From Lysinibacillus pinottii (lineage in GTDB: Bacteria; Bacillota; Bacilli; Bacillales_A; Planococcaceae), in NCBI RefSeq assembly GCF_024753545.1, contig NZ_JANTOO010000005.1:191668-255667 (forward strand): a stretch of DNA of 64,000 nt. The letters are read 5' to 3'. The position numbers and the translations under genes are program-made. Below the pieces are notes generated by a model. It was not told the origin of the DNA and ran no database searches. It worked only from the letters and a program-made list of their open reading frames with translations. Below, piece after piece: positions 8,961-18,106 of the stretch (its first letter is position 1; every line of letters starts with the position of its first letter).

Positions 8961-9229
8961 GTCTTTATTCGCTAGTGTAATACATAATAATTAGGAATTA
9001 TTAATTTTTATTCAAAGCAATTAATAATTTTGATAAAATGAGAAGTCATCATTGAAAAGGAAAAAAGTATAAAAAATCGACATATTAGCAGGTTAATGCG
9101 CTGAAGATTTTTCAGAAAAGTCATTGTATTCAAATTGCAATCGTGATACTGTATTTTTAATCGAATTTTGAGTAAGTAGGAAACAATCTCCCATTCGTGA
9201 TAAGGTCATTGAAAGAAAGGTTGTTAGGA

Positions 9230-10096
9230 ATGAGCATTCGTGAGGATATAAAGAAAAGGTTTGTAAGACTCTCAAAGGGGCAGCGTAAAGTAGCACAATT
9301 TGTAATGGATAATCCCAATACAGTGATTGCTAATGGAGCAGCAGAAGTAGGCAGACTGGCTAATGTAAGTGAATCAACGGTTATTCGCTTTTGCTATGCC
9401 ATGGATTTATCGGGATATGTGGAGCTGCAAGAAGAAATAAGAGGCTATATTATGTCCCAAGATGTAGGAACAAATCTACAATCTACCTATACGGGTAATA
9501 AGCTAGTTAATTCTAGCTTTGGGAAGGTAATGCAGCGGGATAGCCGAAACATTCAGGAAACAATTCAATTAATTAATGATCAGCAAATTCAAACAAGTTC
9601 AAAATGGATGCATGAAGCAGAAAATATCTATATTCTAGGGACTCGTGAGGCTGTATCTATAGCAAATTGGTTATCCAACACATTAAAAACACTACGTTCT
9701 AATATTAAGCAGCTTCGAATAGATTCGGATGAAATTATGAATCAAATTAATAACATGGGAGAGCGTACAACATTAATAGTTTTATCGTTTGATCAACAGT
9801 TAAAGGATATTCAAACGATTGTTGAAATTGCAAAGATGAAGAAAGTAAAAATTATTGCGATTACCGGAACTGCATTTTCACCGGTTCGTGAATATGCTAA
9901 TATTTTGTTTGCACTTGGAACCAACAAGCATTCCTCGTTAGATATAGTGCCCGTTTTGTTTTCTTTCTTACACGCTTTATTAGAGGAAATGATTAACCAA
10001 GACAAGGGGCAGTATGAAAAATATCAAAAATCCAATGAGCAAGTAGATAGTAATATATTATTCCTGAATGCTGCTAGAGAGAAAAAGGTATTTTAA
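9230..10096 (+). CDS. MurR/RpiR-family transcriptional regulator
   Basis: 288-residue sugar-phosphate-responsive regulator. The N-terminal RpiR helix-turn-helix (residues 1-75) contains LSKGQRKVAQFVMDN and the recognition segment ANVSESTVIRFCYAM. The C-terminal half is a SIS sugar-isomerase domain (about 115-245) starting NIYILGTREAVSIANWL, expected to bind a phosphosugar. A GTG at 9197 extends the frame by 11 residues, but AAAGG at 9216-9220 fits the ATG at 9230. No sugar catabolic gene is adjacent, so its target is unknown. A perfect 13-bp terminator follows. Confidence 0.85.
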   Translation: MSIREDIKKRFVRLSKGQRKVAQFVMDNPNTVIANGAAEVGRLANVSESTVIRFCYAMDLSGYVELQEEIRGYIMSQDVGTNLQSTYTGNKLVNSSFGKVMQRDSRNIQETIQLINDQQIQTSSKWMHEAENIYILGTREAVSIANWLSNTLKTLRSNIKQLRIDSDEIMNQINNMGERTTLIVLSFDQQLKDIQTIVEIAKMKKVKIIAITGTAFSPVREYANILFALGTNKHSSLDIVPVLFSFLHALLEEMINQDKGQYEKYQKSNEQVDSNILFLNAAREKKVF

Positions 10097-10102
10097 TGTT
10101 AT

Positions 10103-10142
10103 GCATAGAAAAGTATTATTTTACTTTTCTATGCGTTTTTTT
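10103..10142 (+). terminator. Terminator after RpiR regulator
   Basis: Perfect 13-bp stem GCATAGAAAAGTA/TACTTTTCTATGC followed by a T run. Confidence 0.92.
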
Positions 10143-10155
10143 ATAGGGAACATAT

Positions 10156-10190
10156 ATAAAAAGATGTCCAAATACGCTTTAGACATCTAG
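10156..10190 (-). terminator. Terminator after GNAT gene
   Basis: On the minus strand AGATGTC/GACATCT encloses a 14-base loop and is followed by TTTTTATA. Confidence 0.7.
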
Positions 10191-10200
10191 GTAAAGTGAA

Positions 10201-11004
10201 TTATAAAATTTTACTCAAGTTGTACTCGTTAATGTAAGTATCATTTAATTTAATAGCATTTTGTCGAATGCCCTCTTGTTTAAATCCTAATTTTGTAAAG
10301 AGATGTAAAGCAACATTGTTATGTTCCATGACTGATAATTCTAAACGAGATATGTCACGTTGTTTTGACCAACCTTCCACAGCCTTCATTAGGGCGGAGC
10401 CGATGCCTTTTTGTTGGTACTCTTCCTTCACAGCTAAGCGAACAGAGGCAACATGTCTAGCTTTCGTTTGTTTATACCCATGTATAACTGCATAGCCTGC
10501 AAAAATACCATTTAATACGCAAAGTAATATAGTACGATTTTTAAGCTGCTTCCAATAGGTTAAATTTTTACGAAGTTGTTGGACAGTTAGATCTAATTCA
10601 TTTTGAACATTGTACATGAAGTCGGTTTGTTGAAAAATTTCCTCCTGTAAAAGAATAAATGATCTAGCATCAGATGCTTCAATCCCTCGAATTATGTATG
10701 CAGAAGGGTCCTCTTCCCTTTTTGAAAGATTGTTTTCAGTTGTCTTTGTTTGCGTGCATGAGAAAGTTACACTAGTACCTAGTCTAATATCAATGACATG
10801 ATAACCTGCATTTGTCCATGACAAATAGTGCGATAGAGGGGGCTTTGTTTTTTTCCACCAGCTCTTATTTAAGTAGGCGGCATTCGGTAAGGCTTGTCCC
10901 ATAATGTTTTCTAATTCACTAAAGGATAAAGTGATTTCTTGTTGTAAAGCTACTTCAAAATAATTAGCTAAAGGAATGTACTTTTTTTCCATCTTCTTTG
11001 TCAT
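10201..11004 (-). CDS. GNAT acetyltransferase with N-terminal DUF7662-like domain
   Basis: About 267 residues in two parts. The N-terminal 80 residues (KYIPLANYFEVALQQ, then LSFSELENIMGQALP and HYLSWTNAGYHV) resemble a small domain, DUF7662-like, usually found as a stand-alone protein. The second half (about 105-267) is a GNAT acetyltransferase with the acetyl-CoA loop VKEEYQQKGIGSALMKAVE and the terminal segment HNNVALHLFTKLGF. The acceptor substrate is unknown. Start choice is weak: ATG at 11016 has a ribosome binding site that is too close, so I use the ATG at 11004, and a third ATG at 10992 is possible. Single gene with its own terminator. Confidence 0.7.
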   Translation of the reverse strand: MTKKMEKKYIPLANYFEVALQQEITLSFSELENIMGQALPNAAYLNKSWWKKTKPPLSHYLSWTNAGYHVIDIRLGTSVTFSCTQTKTTENNLSKREEDPSAYIIRGIEASDARSFILLQEEIFQQTDFMYNVQNELDLTVQQLRKNLTYWKQLKNRTILLCVLNGIFAGYAVIHGYKQTKARHVASVRLAVKEEYQQKGIGSALMKAVEGWSKQRDISRLELSVMEHNNVALHLFTKLGFKQEGIRQNAIKLNDTYINEYNLSKIL

Positions 11005-11016
11005 TGTAATCCCCAT

Positions 11017-11399
11017 TTCCTAAAATCCAAAAATATAGACTATCTGATAATAGCATAAAATTATGCTTACATAAATATGAAAATACGACTAAATATCTAT
11101 ATAAAATAAATAATATTAGAAAAAGATGCACTTTTACTATAGAATGTTAAAAAAAGGATGGTAAAAAAAGAAAATAGAAATGAAGAGGGTAGGTGTACAA
11201 AATATATGTATATGACAGCTTGAAGGTCTTATATACTTAATTCATATTTGTAAAGTTGGTTATTGGTAGTGGAAAATTATTATTGTATATTAAATGAAAG
11301 AGCTTAGTTTACTTAATGTTTCAATTTATCATTTGTTAGTCCATAAGATATGATAAAATAAAAGATAAATGTAAGGTCATTTTAGGAGGAATAAATTCA
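11017..11399. other. Gene-free region upstream of ppaC
   Basis: AT-rich 383 bases between divergent genes. It ends in the strong ribosome binding site AGGAGG of ppaC. I see no convincing RNA structure, repeat or small gene in it. Confidence 0.5.
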
Positions 11400-12326
11400 A
11401 TGAGTAAAGTATTAGTTTTTGGACATAAAAACCCAGATACAGACACGATCACATCTGCAATCGTATATGCTTATTTAAAACAACAAATTGGAGAAGAAGC
11501 AGAGGCAGTACGTCTAGGAGATGTTAATAATGAAACTCAATTTGCTTTAGATAAATTTGGCTTTGAAGCGCCACGTTTAATCTCTTCTGTTGTTGATGAA
11601 GCGGACAAAGTTATTCTAGTAGACCACAATGAATTCCAACAATCGGCTGACGGTATTGAGGAAGTGCAAATTGCAGAGGTAATTGATCACCACCGCATCG
11701 CCAACTTCCAAACAGCTGATCCACTATATTATCGTGCAGAACCAGTAGGCTGTACGGCTACTATTCTTAAGAAAATTTTTAACGAAAACGGTTTAGACAT
11801 ACCTGCGAACATTGCTGGTTTAATGTTATCTGCAATTGTTTCAGATACATTATTATTCAAATCACCGACTTGCACAGAGCAAGATGTAAAAGCGGGCGAA
11901 GAGCTAGCTAAAATTGCTAATGTGGACGTTGCAGAATATGGTTTAGCTATGCTAAAAGCAGGTGCAGACCTATCTGATAAATCTTTAGAGGATTTATTAT
12001 CATTAGATGCTAAGGAATTCCAATTTGGTGAGTACAAATCTGTTGTTGCACAGGTTAATGCTGTAGATATTAATGATGTACTTAATCGTCAAGAGGAATT
12101 AGAGATTTTATTAAATAAAAATGTTGCTGAAAATGGTTTAGATTTATTCTTCTTCGTTGTGACAGATATTTTAAACAACGATTCTACAGCTGTAGCAATT
12201 GGACAAGTAGCACAAGCTGTAGCAAAAGGATTCAGTGCTGAGCTTATCAACAACCGTGTTGTGTTACCAGGTGTTGTTTCTCGTAAAAAACAAATTGTGC
12301 CAGTATTAACAGAAGCTCTAAAATAA
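11400..12326 (+). CDS. ppaC: Manganese-dependent inorganic pyrophosphatase
   Basis: Family II (DHH) pyrophosphatase, 308 residues, hydrolysing pyrophosphate to phosphate in the cytoplasm. The metal ligands lie in FGHKNPDTDT (H9, D13, D15), in the second aspartate motif VDHNE, and in DHHR. The C-terminal DHHA2 domain ends with the substrate-binding segment VVSRKKQIVP. Length matches B. subtilis PpaC (309). AGGAGG precedes the ATG. Monocistronic with a strong terminator. Confidence 0.96.
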   Translation: MSKVLVFGHKNPDTDTITSAIVYAYLKQQIGEEAEAVRLGDVNNETQFALDKFGFEAPRLISSVVDEADKVILVDHNEFQQSADGIEEVQIAEVIDHHRIANFQTADPLYYRAEPVGCTATILKKIFNENGLDIPANIAGLMLSAIVSDTLLFKSPTCTEQDVKAGEELAKIANVDVAEYGLAMLKAGADLSDKSLEDLLSLDAKEFQFGEYKSVVAQVNAVDINDVLNRQEELEILLNKNVAENGLDLFFFVVTDILNNDSTAVAIGQVAQAVAKGFSAELINNRVVLPGVVSRKKQIVPVLTEALK

Positions 12327-12330
12327 TTTA

Positions 12331-12364
12331 AAAGAGGCTGTCTATGAGGACAGCCTCTTTTTTA
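12331..12364. terminator. Bidirectional terminator between ppaC and the Rieske oxidoreductase gene
   Basis: AAAGAGGCTGTC/GACAGCCTCTTT stem with T tail; it also serves the convergent gene ending at 12362. Confidence 0.9.
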
Positions 12365-13741
12365 ATCTAGTTTCAAAGGTTGTACGGCAGGTCCTTCTAG
12401 TACTTCTCCTTGAGCGTTGAAGCGGGAGCCATGGCAAGGACAATCCCAAGTTTCATCAGCCTCGTTCCATTTCGTCTTACAGCCTAAGTGCGTGCATGTT
12501 GGGGCACTGGCATGTCTCATATACCCAGTAATAAACTCTTTTGCGACAAAGCCGCCAACTTTAAGCATTTGCATAAATTGTGCACCGAATTTTGTACGTG
12601 AGGGTGAATAGAGTGCAATGGCACCATCTTCACTTCTCGATCCAGTGATTAGGCTGGATAAAATGTCACCAGCAACAAAGGAATTAGAAATGCCCCACTT
12701 TCTATAGCCAGTAGCAATGAATACGTTCGGCAATGAGTTTGTAATTCTTCCTACATAAGGAACGATGTCAGGAGTCTCGATATCCTGAGCTGACCATCGA
12801 TAAATGGGCTCTTGCTCAAAATGTTCTTTCATTTCATTTGAAATGGCATCATAGTACGGTTCTGTATTGACTGTTTCCCCAGCGATATGATTCGCTCCAC
12901 CAAGTACTAAAAAATGCTCGTTCTTAATTGTAGCTGTGCGAATGGAACGGGATGGGAAATCAACGGATAAATATTGACCCTGCATAGTTTCAGAAATTTT
13001 ACTAGCCACCATATAAGAACGACTATTTGATAGTTTGAACAGCTTTAGTCCCTTAAAAGCCTCAATGGGATAATGTGAGCACAAAATAAGCTTCTTATAT
13101 TGAACCGACATGTTCTTTTCGGTATGTAAGTTATTTTGAGCTATGTTTAATTGTTGAACCCGTGTATTTGTATAAAGCTTTGCCCCCATCGCCTGTGCTT
13201 CTTTGGCAAGAAAATTACTTACCTCTACAGGGTTTATTTGAGCTTGCTGGGACATGCATAAGGCCTTTTTAATGGGGAAGGGAAGCTCCGTTTCTGTGGT
13301 GATTTTTGATTGGATATTTAAAACTTTATAAGCATTCCATTCTTTTAATAATTGCGCATACCCATCCTTTGTTTGAGCATACAATAGTGAATCTACTTGC
13401 TTAACACTGCCTTTTGGAAGTAATTGTGTTACCTTTTCAATGGCTTGTTGATTGAGTTGGTAGTAAAGCTGTGCTTCATCAACAGATAGTTTTTCTAAAA
13501 GGTTTGCATAAACGATACTATGCTGGGCAGTTAATTTACCTGTGGAGTGGCCCGTGGTACCATGACCAAAATGGGTGTTCGCCTCAAGTAAAAGGACATC
13601 AACACCTGCTTTTGCCAAGACATAGGCTGTATAAAGACCGGTTAAGCCTCCTCCGACTATACATACATCACAAGTTGTCGATGAAGTAAGTGAAGATAGT
13701 GAGACAGATTCGGACGTAGCGAGCCAAAGAGATTGAGTCAT
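12362..13741 (-). CDS. FAD-dependent oxidoreductase with C-terminal Rieske [2Fe-2S] domain (YhfW-like)
   Basis: 459 residues. The N-terminal part is a DAO-type FAD domain with the Rossmann motif CIVGGGLTGLYTAYVLAKAG (26-45) followed by the ribose-binding acid in LLLEAN. The C-terminal 55 residues form a Rieske cluster domain with CTHLGC and CPCHGSRF, whose two Cys and two His bind [2Fe-2S]. The protein resembles B. subtilis YhfW; the physiological substrate is unknown. No signal peptide is present, so the cluster is cytoplasmic. The ATG at 13741 has GAGG seven bases upstream. It stands alone, divergent from the DsbA/FrnE gene. Confidence 0.85.
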   Translation of the reverse strand: MTQSLWLATSESVSLSSLTSSTTCDVCIVGGGLTGLYTAYVLAKAGVDVLLLEANTHFGHGTTGHSTGKLTAQHSIVYANLLEKLSVDEAQLYYQLNQQAIEKVTQLLPKGSVKQVDSLLYAQTKDGYAQLLKEWNAYKVLNIQSKITTETELPFPIKKALCMSQQAQINPVEVSNFLAKEAQAMGAKLYTNTRVQQLNIAQNNLHTEKNMSVQYKKLILCSHYPIEAFKGLKLFKLSNSRSYMVASKISETMQGQYLSVDFPSRSIRTATIKNEHFLVLGGANHIAGETVNTEPYYDAISNEMKEHFEQEPIYRWSAQDIETPDIVPYVGRITNSLPNVFIATGYRKWGISNSFVAGDILSSLITGSRSEDGAIALYSPSRTKFGAQFMQMLKVGGFVAKEFITGYMRHASAPTCTHLGCKTKWNEADETWDCPCHGSRFNAQGEVLEGPAVQPLKLD

Positions 13742-13866
13742 AGATAAACCTCACAATGTTTTTATGTTCAGTATGTAGATGTACTGGTGAATTTATGCAA
13801 TGAAGCATAAAAATTGCCTTGTTATTTAGTCTATCGCTACAATGTAGCAAAAGGAGAGTGTAAGTA

Positions 13867-14574
13867 ATGAAAATTGAAATTTGGTCTGACTATGTATGTC
13901 CGTTTTGTTATATTGGTAAAAAACAATTAGAGCAAGCTATTGAAGATACTGGCCTTGGTGGGCAAGTGGAGCTGGTTTATAAAAGTTATCAACTTGATCC
14001 AAATACCCCAGTAGATTCGAATATTACGGTGTATGAATCATTAGCAAAGAAATATGGCATGTCTTTAGAAAAGGCCAAAGAAATGACATTGGGCGTTACT
14101 GCGCGTGCGAAAGAAGTAGGATTAAACTATGACTTTAGCAATCTAATGGAGGAGAATACGTTAAAGGCACATCGACTTGTTAAATGGGCAGAGCAGCAGG
14201 GAGATGTTACGGCATTAGTGGAAGCACTATTGCATAGTCATTTTATTGAAGGAAAACGTATTGGACAAGAGGAAGTATTATTAGATATAGCAGAACAAGT
14301 AGGGTTGCAACGCGAGCAAGTGGCTAAAATTCTTGCTGTGGATGAATTTAAAAATGAGGTAGAAGCGGATATTCAAGAAGGGTTGCAGCTTGGAGTTCGT
14401 GGGGTTCCATTCTTTGTCTTAAACCGCAAATATGGTATTTCTGGAGCACAGCCACAAGAAGTATTCGAAGATACATTATGTAAAGTGGCTGAGGAAGAGG
14501 GCTTACAACCTGGTCTGAAAATGGCTGGTACAGGTAACGCTGGTGTTTGTACAGATGATAACTGTAAATTATAG
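13867..14574 (+). CDS. DsbA-family oxidoreductase, FrnE-like
   Basis: Cytoplasmic thioredoxin-fold protein of 235 residues related to FrnE/2-hydroxychromene-2-carboxylate isomerase. The active site is CPFC (C11-C14) in WSDYVCPFCYIGKK, and the cis-proline loop is RGVPFFVLN. There is no signal peptide. The C-terminus carries an extra cysteine pair in VCTDDNCKL, a tail seen in several FrnE homologues. Probably a thiol-disulfide isomerase in stress defence; the neighbouring azoreductase, under an apparent quinone-sensing operator, fits thiol/electrophile stress, though each gene has its own terminator. Confidence 0.85.
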   Translation: MKIEIWSDYVCPFCYIGKKQLEQAIEDTGLGGQVELVYKSYQLDPNTPVDSNITVYESLAKKYGMSLEKAKEMTLGVTARAKEVGLNYDFSNLMEENTLKAHRLVKWAEQQGDVTALVEALLHSHFIEGKRIGQEEVLLDIAEQVGLQREQVAKILAVDEFKNEVEADIQEGLQLGVRGVPFFVLNRKYGISGAQPQEVFEDTLCKVAEEEGLQPGLKMAGTGNAGVCTDDNCKL

Positions 14575-14596
14575 CGCTAAAATTACTATTATAACT

Positions 14597-14627
14597 GAGA
14601 GGCTTGACATATCAAGCCTCTCTTATT
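14597..14627 (+). terminator. Terminator after DsbA/FrnE gene
   Basis: GAGAGGCTTGA/TCAAGCCTCTC perfect stem with a short T-rich tail. Confidence 0.85.
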
Positions 14628-14682
14628 CGTTTAGTGAAAAATCTTATCTAATATTTCAGTCAAAAGTCTGAGGAAAGTATCG

Positions 14683-14711
14683 TTGACTTTTTAAAAGAAT
14701 TTTTTTAAGAT
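14683..14711 (+). promoter_or_regulatory. Sigma-A promoter of azoR
   Basis: TTGACT (14683-14688), 17-base spacer, TAAGAT (14706-14711). The predicted start site is near 14718, at the edge of the MhqR-type palindrome. Confidence 0.75.
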
Positions 14712-14718
14712 AGGTTTA

Positions 14719-14736
14719 TATCTTGAATTCGAGATA
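14719..14736. promoter_or_regulatory. MhqR-type operator upstream of azoR
   Basis: TATCTTGAATTCGAGATA is an 18-bp palindrome with a single mismatched pair. It matches the operator known for the B. subtilis MarR-type repressor MhqR, which controls azoR2 and the mhq genes in response to quinones. Its place at the transcription start suits repression. Confidence 0.75.
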
Positions 14737-14769
14737 ATAGACTATGAGATTTAAGGGAGATTTTATATA

Positions 14770-15396
14770 ATGAACGTTTTAGTAGTAAAAGCAAACAACC
14801 GTCCAGACGGTATTTCAACAAAAATGTACGATACATTTATGGAAAACGTACAAGGTGTAAACGTTACAACTTTTGACGTATTTGCAGAAGATATGCCATA
14901 CTTTGGGCAAGATCTTTTCAATGCGTTTGGTAAAGTACAAAATGGTGGAGAGTTAACAGACATCGAATCACGTCTTTTAGCTGCTAAACAAAAAGCGATG
15001 GATGCATTAACAGCAGCTGATTTAGTCGTATTTGCGTTCCCACTTTGGAATTTAACTATTCCAGCACCTTTACAAACATTTATTGACTATGTATACCAAG
15101 CAGGTTTCACATTCAAATACGGTGAAGATGGCCAAATGGTTAGCCTAATGACTGATAAAAAAGCGATTATCTTAAATGCTCGTGGTGGCTACTACTCACT
15201 ACCAGAAACACAGCCTATGGAAATGTCCGTAAACTACATTAAAAATGTAGCAGGCGGTGTATTTGGTATGGAAATTATCGAAGAAGTAATTATTGAAGGT
15301 CACAATGCATCACCTGATAAAGCACAAGAAATTATTGCAAATGGCCTAGAAGAAGTGAAAAAAGTAGCTCAATCACTTCAAGCGGTAAACGCGTAA
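14770..15396 (+). CDS. azoR: FMN-dependent NADH-azoreductase
   Basis: Flavodoxin-fold quinone/azo reductase, 208 residues. It opens MNVLVVKANNRP, followed by the phosphate-loop region DGISTKMYDTF. FPLWNLTIPAPLQTFIDYV is the flavin-binding segment of AzoR proteins, and NARGGYYS precedes the third flavin contact. It reduces quinones by two electrons with NADH, avoiding redox cycling. The upstream palindrome points to quinone-induced expression by an MhqR-like repressor, as for azoR2 of B. subtilis. Monocistronic. Confidence 0.92.
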   Translation: MNVLVVKANNRPDGISTKMYDTFMENVQGVNVTTFDVFAEDMPYFGQDLFNAFGKVQNGGELTDIESRLLAAKQKAMDALTAADLVVFAFPLWNLTIPAPLQTFIDYVYQAGFTFKYGEDGQMVSLMTDKKAIILNARGGYYSLPETQPMEMSVNYIKNVAGGVFGMEIIEEVIIEGHNASPDKAQEIIANGLEEVKKVAQSLQAVNA

Positions 15397-15411
15397 AAAA
15401 TATTTTTTAAT

Positions 15412-15446
15412 AAAAGACCTTTCAAATTTGAGAGGTCTTTTTTTAT
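15412..15446 (+). terminator. Terminator after azoR
   Basis: AAAGACCTTTCAAA/TTTGAGAGGTCTTT stem followed by T residues. Confidence 0.88.
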
Positions 15447-15700
15447 TTTGTGAACAGAGGTATGGTGTGGCACTGAGGTCGGATATATTGGTATTAACTA
15501 TATATTCGGAATTTACATTTCCTAACATTCTATTGGATGTGCGAAAATAAAAATGATAGAAAAATGCGATTTTATAGGAAAGTAATAATCCATTCTTTTA
15601 AAAATACATATAATTAGGACTAATTATTCAGTAAAAAATACAGTTAGTTTAATATAATAGTATTTGTAGGAAAATACTAGATGAATAAGGAGGTTGTTGT

Positions 15701-18061
15701 ATGAACAAGAAATTAATAACTAAATTCTTAGCCATGCTACTAGTTTTATTCGCGTTGATACCATTTGGATGGACTGCTAATGCTGCTTCCAATGAAGTTA
15801 CACGCGCTGATTATGTAAAAGAATTAGTAGAAAGCTTAGATGTCGAGATAGGTGATGGTTCTTCCCTTACTTTTACTGATGTCTCTAAGGATTTAGCGCC
15901 ATATGTAGAAAAAGCTGTACAGTTAAAACTTATAAAAGGAAAAACGGCAACTACATTTGGTCCAAACGATAAATTAACACGTCAACAAGCATTTGTTATA
16001 TCTGCTCGTGGACTTGTTAGTGAAAATGCGTCCCTTACGGTCTTAGATCAATTTAAGGATGCTGATCAAATTGCTGAAGCTTATAAACAAGATTTAGCTA
16101 ATGCTGTTGTAGCAAATATTCTTCAAGCGTTCGAGGATAATACGATTCGTCCTCGTGACTATGTAACACATGAGCAAATGGGAAGTATTGTGGAGCGCTT
16201 TGTAGCTGAATACAAGGCACCATCTCATGGAGTCTCAGTAGATCTTCAAATTTTAGGAACTACAGATATTCATACAAATTTAGCTAATTATAATTACTAT
16301 TTAGATGCTCCGTCATCTGAGGTAGGTTTAGCTAATACAGCTACATTAATTGAACAAGCTCGTGCGAAAAATCCTAACACACTATTATTCGATAATGGGG
16401 ATTTAATTCAAGGTACGCCACTTGGCTCTTATAAAGCGTTAGAAAGTGTATTAAAGCCAGGGGAAGTACACCCAGCTATTGCAGCGCTTAACGCTTTAAA
16501 ATACGATGGCGGAACTTTAGGGAATCATGAATTCAACTATGGTCTAGACTTCTTAGATGAAGTATTAAATGATGCAAAATATCCAGTCGTAAATGCTAAT
16601 ACTTACGATGCCAAAACAAAAAAGCGTATGTTTACACCTTATGTCATTCTTGATAAAGAAGTAGTGGACAATGCAGGTAAGAAACATACACTGAAAGTTG
16701 GTGTGACTGGAATTGTACCAACGAAAATTGTTGAATGGGATGCCATTCATTTAGCTGGTAAAGTTAACATGCAAGAGCCTGTTGAAGCCGTAAAAGAAGT
16801 AGTACCTGAAATGCAGAAGGCTGGAGCAGACGTAATAGTTGTTCTTTCCCATTCAGGTATTGGTGAGGATACTTATGTGAAAGGCGCTGAAAATGTTGGT
16901 TATCAACTAGCTGGAATTGATGGAATTGATGCTTTGATTACAGGGCACTCTCACTTAACATTCCCAGGTGACTACAAAGATTTGAAAGATGTAGATCAAG
17001 AAAAGGGAACTATTCATGGTGTTCCAACTGTTATGGCAGGTAGCTATGGTAGCCATCTTGGTGTCATTGACCTAAAAATTGAACAACAAGGATCAGAGTG
17101 GGTTGTAGTTGATGGTAGTGGGTCATTACAATCAATCAAGCAAGAAGGTTTACAACCTTCCACTACGGTGTTAAAGGCTGTGAAACAAGCACATGAAGGC
17201 ACTTTAACATATATTCGTCAGCCTGTTGGTGAAACAACTGCGCCAATCCATAGTTATTTCTCAATGGTGCAAGATGATTCTTCTATTCAAATCGTAACAC
17301 AAGCACAAAAATGGTTTATTGAACAAGAATTAAAGGGAACGAAGGATGAGAAAACGCCGCTTCTTTCTGCTGGGGCTCCTTTTAAAGCGGGTTCACGAAA
17401 TAATCCATTAGATTATACAAACATTCCAGTTGGTCCACTTGCCATTAAAAATATGGCGGATATTTATCATTACGATAATACTGTAGCAACCATTAAAGTG
17501 ACAGGTGCACAAGCAGTAGAGTGGTTAGAGATGGCTGCAGGTATTTTTGCAACAATTGATCCGAATAAGTCAGAAGAGCAAAATATCATTGATCCAGAAG
17601 CACGCTCTTATAATTTTGATGTGTTAGATGGCTTAACCTATCAAATTGATGTAACATCTCCATCTAAATATGACCGTCGTGGTAATCTTGTTGATGAAAA
17701 GGCAAACCGTATTAAAAATGTACAGTATAATGGTAAACCAATTGATTTAAATCAAGAATTTATTATCATTACAAATAATTACCGTGTTGGTGGTTCGTAT
17801 GGAGCGACATTTAAAAATACGGACGGCTCCAATATAACAAACTATGCTTATGAAAATCGTCAAGCTGTAGTTGATTATATTATGGCAAATAAAACAATTA
17901 ACCCTGCTGCGGATAATAACTGGTCATTTGTACCATTCCCAGCTAAGACAAAAGTTGTTTATCTATCTGCAAAAGATGCACAAAAATTTATCTCAGCAAA
18001 TAGTGGCATTGAATATTTAGAGGATACAGAGGCAGGATTTGCTAAATATTTAATTAAATAA
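15701..18061 (+). CDS. S-layer-anchored 2',3'-cyclic nucleotide phosphodiesterase / 5'-nucleotidase
   Basis: Secreted 786-residue enzyme. Residues 1-29 are a signal peptide ending ANA. Residues 30-170 hold two SLH repeats (FTDVSKDLAPYVEKAVQ with FGPNDKLTRQQA, then the second ending EQMGSIVERFV), which bind pyruvylated secondary wall polymer. The calcineurin-like metallophosphatase domain follows with GTTDIHTNL, DNGDLIQGTPLG, GTLGNHEFNYG, VLSHSG and GHSHLTFPG as metal-ligand motifs. The C-terminal 5'-nucleotidase domain covers about 500-700. TTDIHTNLANYNYY is the CpdB/YfkN subtype, so cyclic nucleotide or 3'-nucleotide cleavage is likely. It would release phosphate and nucleosides at the cell surface. 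AAGGAGG precedes the ATG. Confidence 0.9.
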   Translation: MNKKLITKFLAMLLVLFALIPFGWTANAASNEVTRADYVKELVESLDVEIGDGSSLTFTDVSKDLAPYVEKAVQLKLIKGKTATTFGPNDKLTRQQAFVISARGLVSENASLTVLDQFKDADQIAEAYKQDLANAVVANILQAFEDNTIRPRDYVTHEQMGSIVERFVAEYKAPSHGVSVDLQILGTTDIHTNLANYNYYLDAPSSEVGLANTATLIEQARAKNPNTLLFDNGDLIQGTPLGSYKALESVLKPGEVHPAIAALNALKYDGGTLGNHEFNYGLDFLDEVLNDAKYPVVNANTYDAKTKKRMFTPYVILDKEVVDNAGKKHTLKVGVTGIVPTKIVEWDAIHLAGKVNMQEPVEAVKEVVPEMQKAGADVIVVLSHSGIGEDTYVKGAENVGYQLAGIDGIDALITGHSHLTFPGDYKDLKDVDQEKGTIHGVPTVMAGSYGSHLGVIDLKIEQQGSEWVVVDGSGSLQSIKQEGLQPSTTVLKAVKQAHEGTLTYIRQPVGETTAPIHSYFSMVQDDSSIQIVTQAQKWFIEQELKGTKDEKTPLLSAGAPFKAGSRNNPLDYTNIPVGPLAIKNMADIYHYDNTVATIKVTGAQAVEWLEMAAGIFATIDPNKSEEQNIIDPEARSYNFDVLDGLTYQIDVTSPSKYDRRGNLVDEKANRIKNVQYNGKPIDLNQEFIIITNNYRVGGSYGATFKNTDGSNITNYAYENRQAVVDYIMANKTINPAADNNWSFVPFPAKTKVVYLSAKDAQKFISANSGIEYLEDTEAGFAKYLIK

Positions 18062-18069
18062 AACAAAAA

Positions 18070-18106
18070 GAGAGAGTGCGATTTAATCGCTACTCTCCCT
18101 TTTTTG
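18070..18106. terminator. Bidirectional terminator after the nucleotidase gene
   Basis: GAGAGTGCGATT/AATCGCTACTCTC hairpin with flanking A and T runs; it overlaps the end of the convergent gene at 18083. Confidence 0.85.
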
